Assembly: GCA_044433325.1 (NCBI GenBank)
Contig: JAWXTT010000116.1
Span: forward strand, 1 to 6,930
DNA length: 6,930 nucleotides
Source: HGM05232 sp044433325
Lineage (GTDB): Bacteria > Bacteroidota > Bacteroidia > Bacteroidales > Muribaculaceae
Direction: 5' to 3'
The notes under the pieces were generated by a model. The model did no database searches and was not told the origin of the DNA. It saw only the letters and a list, made by a program, of their open reading frames with translations. Of the stretch, positions 6,234-6,930 are shown piece by piece. A program made the position numbers and the translations under genes. Position 1 is the first letter of the stretch, and every line of letters begins with the position of its first letter.

Positions 6234-6930
6234 ATGAAAAAAATTCCCTACATATTAATGCTATTAACTCTATTAGTCAACTCTTCATGTAATTGTGAAA
6301 AGAATAATAATCAAGCAATTATTAAAGTTGAAAATGGACAGTTTATTAAAAATGACAAGCCATATTATTTTCTAGGCACAAACTTTTGGTACGGAGCAAT
6401 ATTAGCTTCGCAAGGTGAGGGTGGAAATAGAGAACGATTACATAGAGAATTAGACTATCTGAAAAGTATAGGTGTTACTAATCTTCGTGTTTTAGTAGGT
6501 GCTGAAGGTAAAGAGGGATGGGAAAGTAAAATTAATCCTATTCTCCAGACTTCACCAGGGGTGTATAACGATGAGCTATTAGATGGATTAGATTATTTTA
6601 TGTACCAATTACAGGAGCGAGATATGAATGCAGTCCTATATCTATCAAATTCATGGGAATGGAGTGGGGGATTTACTCAGTATCTAATGTGGACAGGTGA
6701 GTTGGATGAAGATTTTACTCCTGAGATTAGTTGGGGGGATTTCAGAGCGGCTGCAACTAAATTTGTGCGTAGTGATAGCGCAAAACAGCTACTGAATAAT
6801 CATATAAAATTTATTGTATCACGTACTAACCGTTATACAAATCAGAAATATGTTGATGATCCAGCTTTGTTCTCGTGGCAGCTTTGTAATGAGCCTCGCG
6901 CCTTTAGTCAGGAGAGCAAGGAGTACTTAT
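6234..6930 (+). CDS. GH5 (subfamily 7-like) mannanase-type lipoprotein, 3'-truncated
   Basis: The frame opens at ATG 6234 and is still open at the window edge, giving 232 residues. The N-terminus (MKKIPYILMLLTLLVNSSC) is a lipoprotein-type signal with a relaxed lipobox; Cys19, or less likely Cys21, would be lipidated, placing the enzyme on the outer membrane or in the periplasm. Residues about 30-232 are the first part of a GH5 (beta/alpha)8 barrel: GQFIKNDKPYYFLGTNFWYG, GVTNLRVLVGAEG, LYLSNSWEWSGGFTQYL, and SWQLCNEPR, with Glu220 as catalytic acid/base. These stretches are typical of GH5 subfamily 7 beta-mannanases and related beta-mannosidases. The nucleophile Glu lies beyond the edge and cannot be checked. 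It is transcribed divergently from the AraC-family gene and seems to begin a separate unit. Mannan or a mannose-containing glycan is the most likely substrate; endo versus exo action is not visible. Confidence 0.9.
   Translation, partial: MKKIPYILMLLTLLVNSSCNCEKNNNQAIIKVENGQFIKNDKPYYFLGTNFWYGAILASQGEGGNRERLHRELDYLKSIGVTNLRVLVGAEGKEGWESKINPILQTSPGVYNDELLDGLDYFMYQLQERDMNAVLYLSNSWEWSGGFTQYLMWTGELDEDFTPEISWGDFRAAATKFVRSDSAKQLLNNHIKFIVSRTNRYTNQKYVDDPALFSWQLCNEPRAFSQESKEYL

Overview
The window looks like a polysaccharide-utilisation region from a low-GC member of the Bacteroidota. The evidence is a Bacteroidales-style set of exported glycan-degrading enzymes, an almost complete lack of Shine-Dalgarno sequences before start codons, A/T-rich start regions, and TAnnTTTG-like promoter elements in the one divergent intergenic region. 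No SusC/SusD pair, integrase, transposase, tRNA, rRNA or CRISPR array is visible. The genus cannot be fixed from the sequence alone.

Bases 2-5023 hold three closely spaced genes on the + strand with gaps of 10 and 26 bp, most likely one operon that begins upstream of the window. They are: the C-terminal two-thirds or so of an S1-type sulfatase, without its formylglycine motif; an exported GH43 enzyme with a C-terminal CBM6-like domain; and an 889-residue exported protein. That last protein joins an N-terminal (beta/alpha)8-like, putative clan GH-A domain to a GH43 xylosidase/arabinofuranosidase-type domain and a C-terminal beta-sandwich. All catalytic acids expected in the GH43 domains are present. 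The set suggests stepwise removal of sulfate and pentose (arabinose or xylose) units from a decorated, possibly sulfated, polysaccharide. The substrate itself is an inference.

Bases 5024-5188 lie between convergent genes and hold two strong inverted repeats. The first starts right after the stop codon of the fusion gene and can fold in two mutually exclusive ways. The second is a long hairpin that can serve as a terminator for both strands.

Bases 5189-6076 (- strand) encode an AraC-family regulator with an N-terminal cupin-like sensor domain. Its start lies 157 bp from the divergent start of a GH5 (subfamily 7-like, mannanase-type) lipoprotein gene that runs off the right edge. The shared intergenic region carries promoter-like elements for both directions and a 16-bp imperfect direct repeat with 25-bp period, placed where an AraC-type autoregulator might bind. 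The most unusual item is the GH-A-like/GH43 fusion, whose N-terminal domain I cannot assign to a characterised family.
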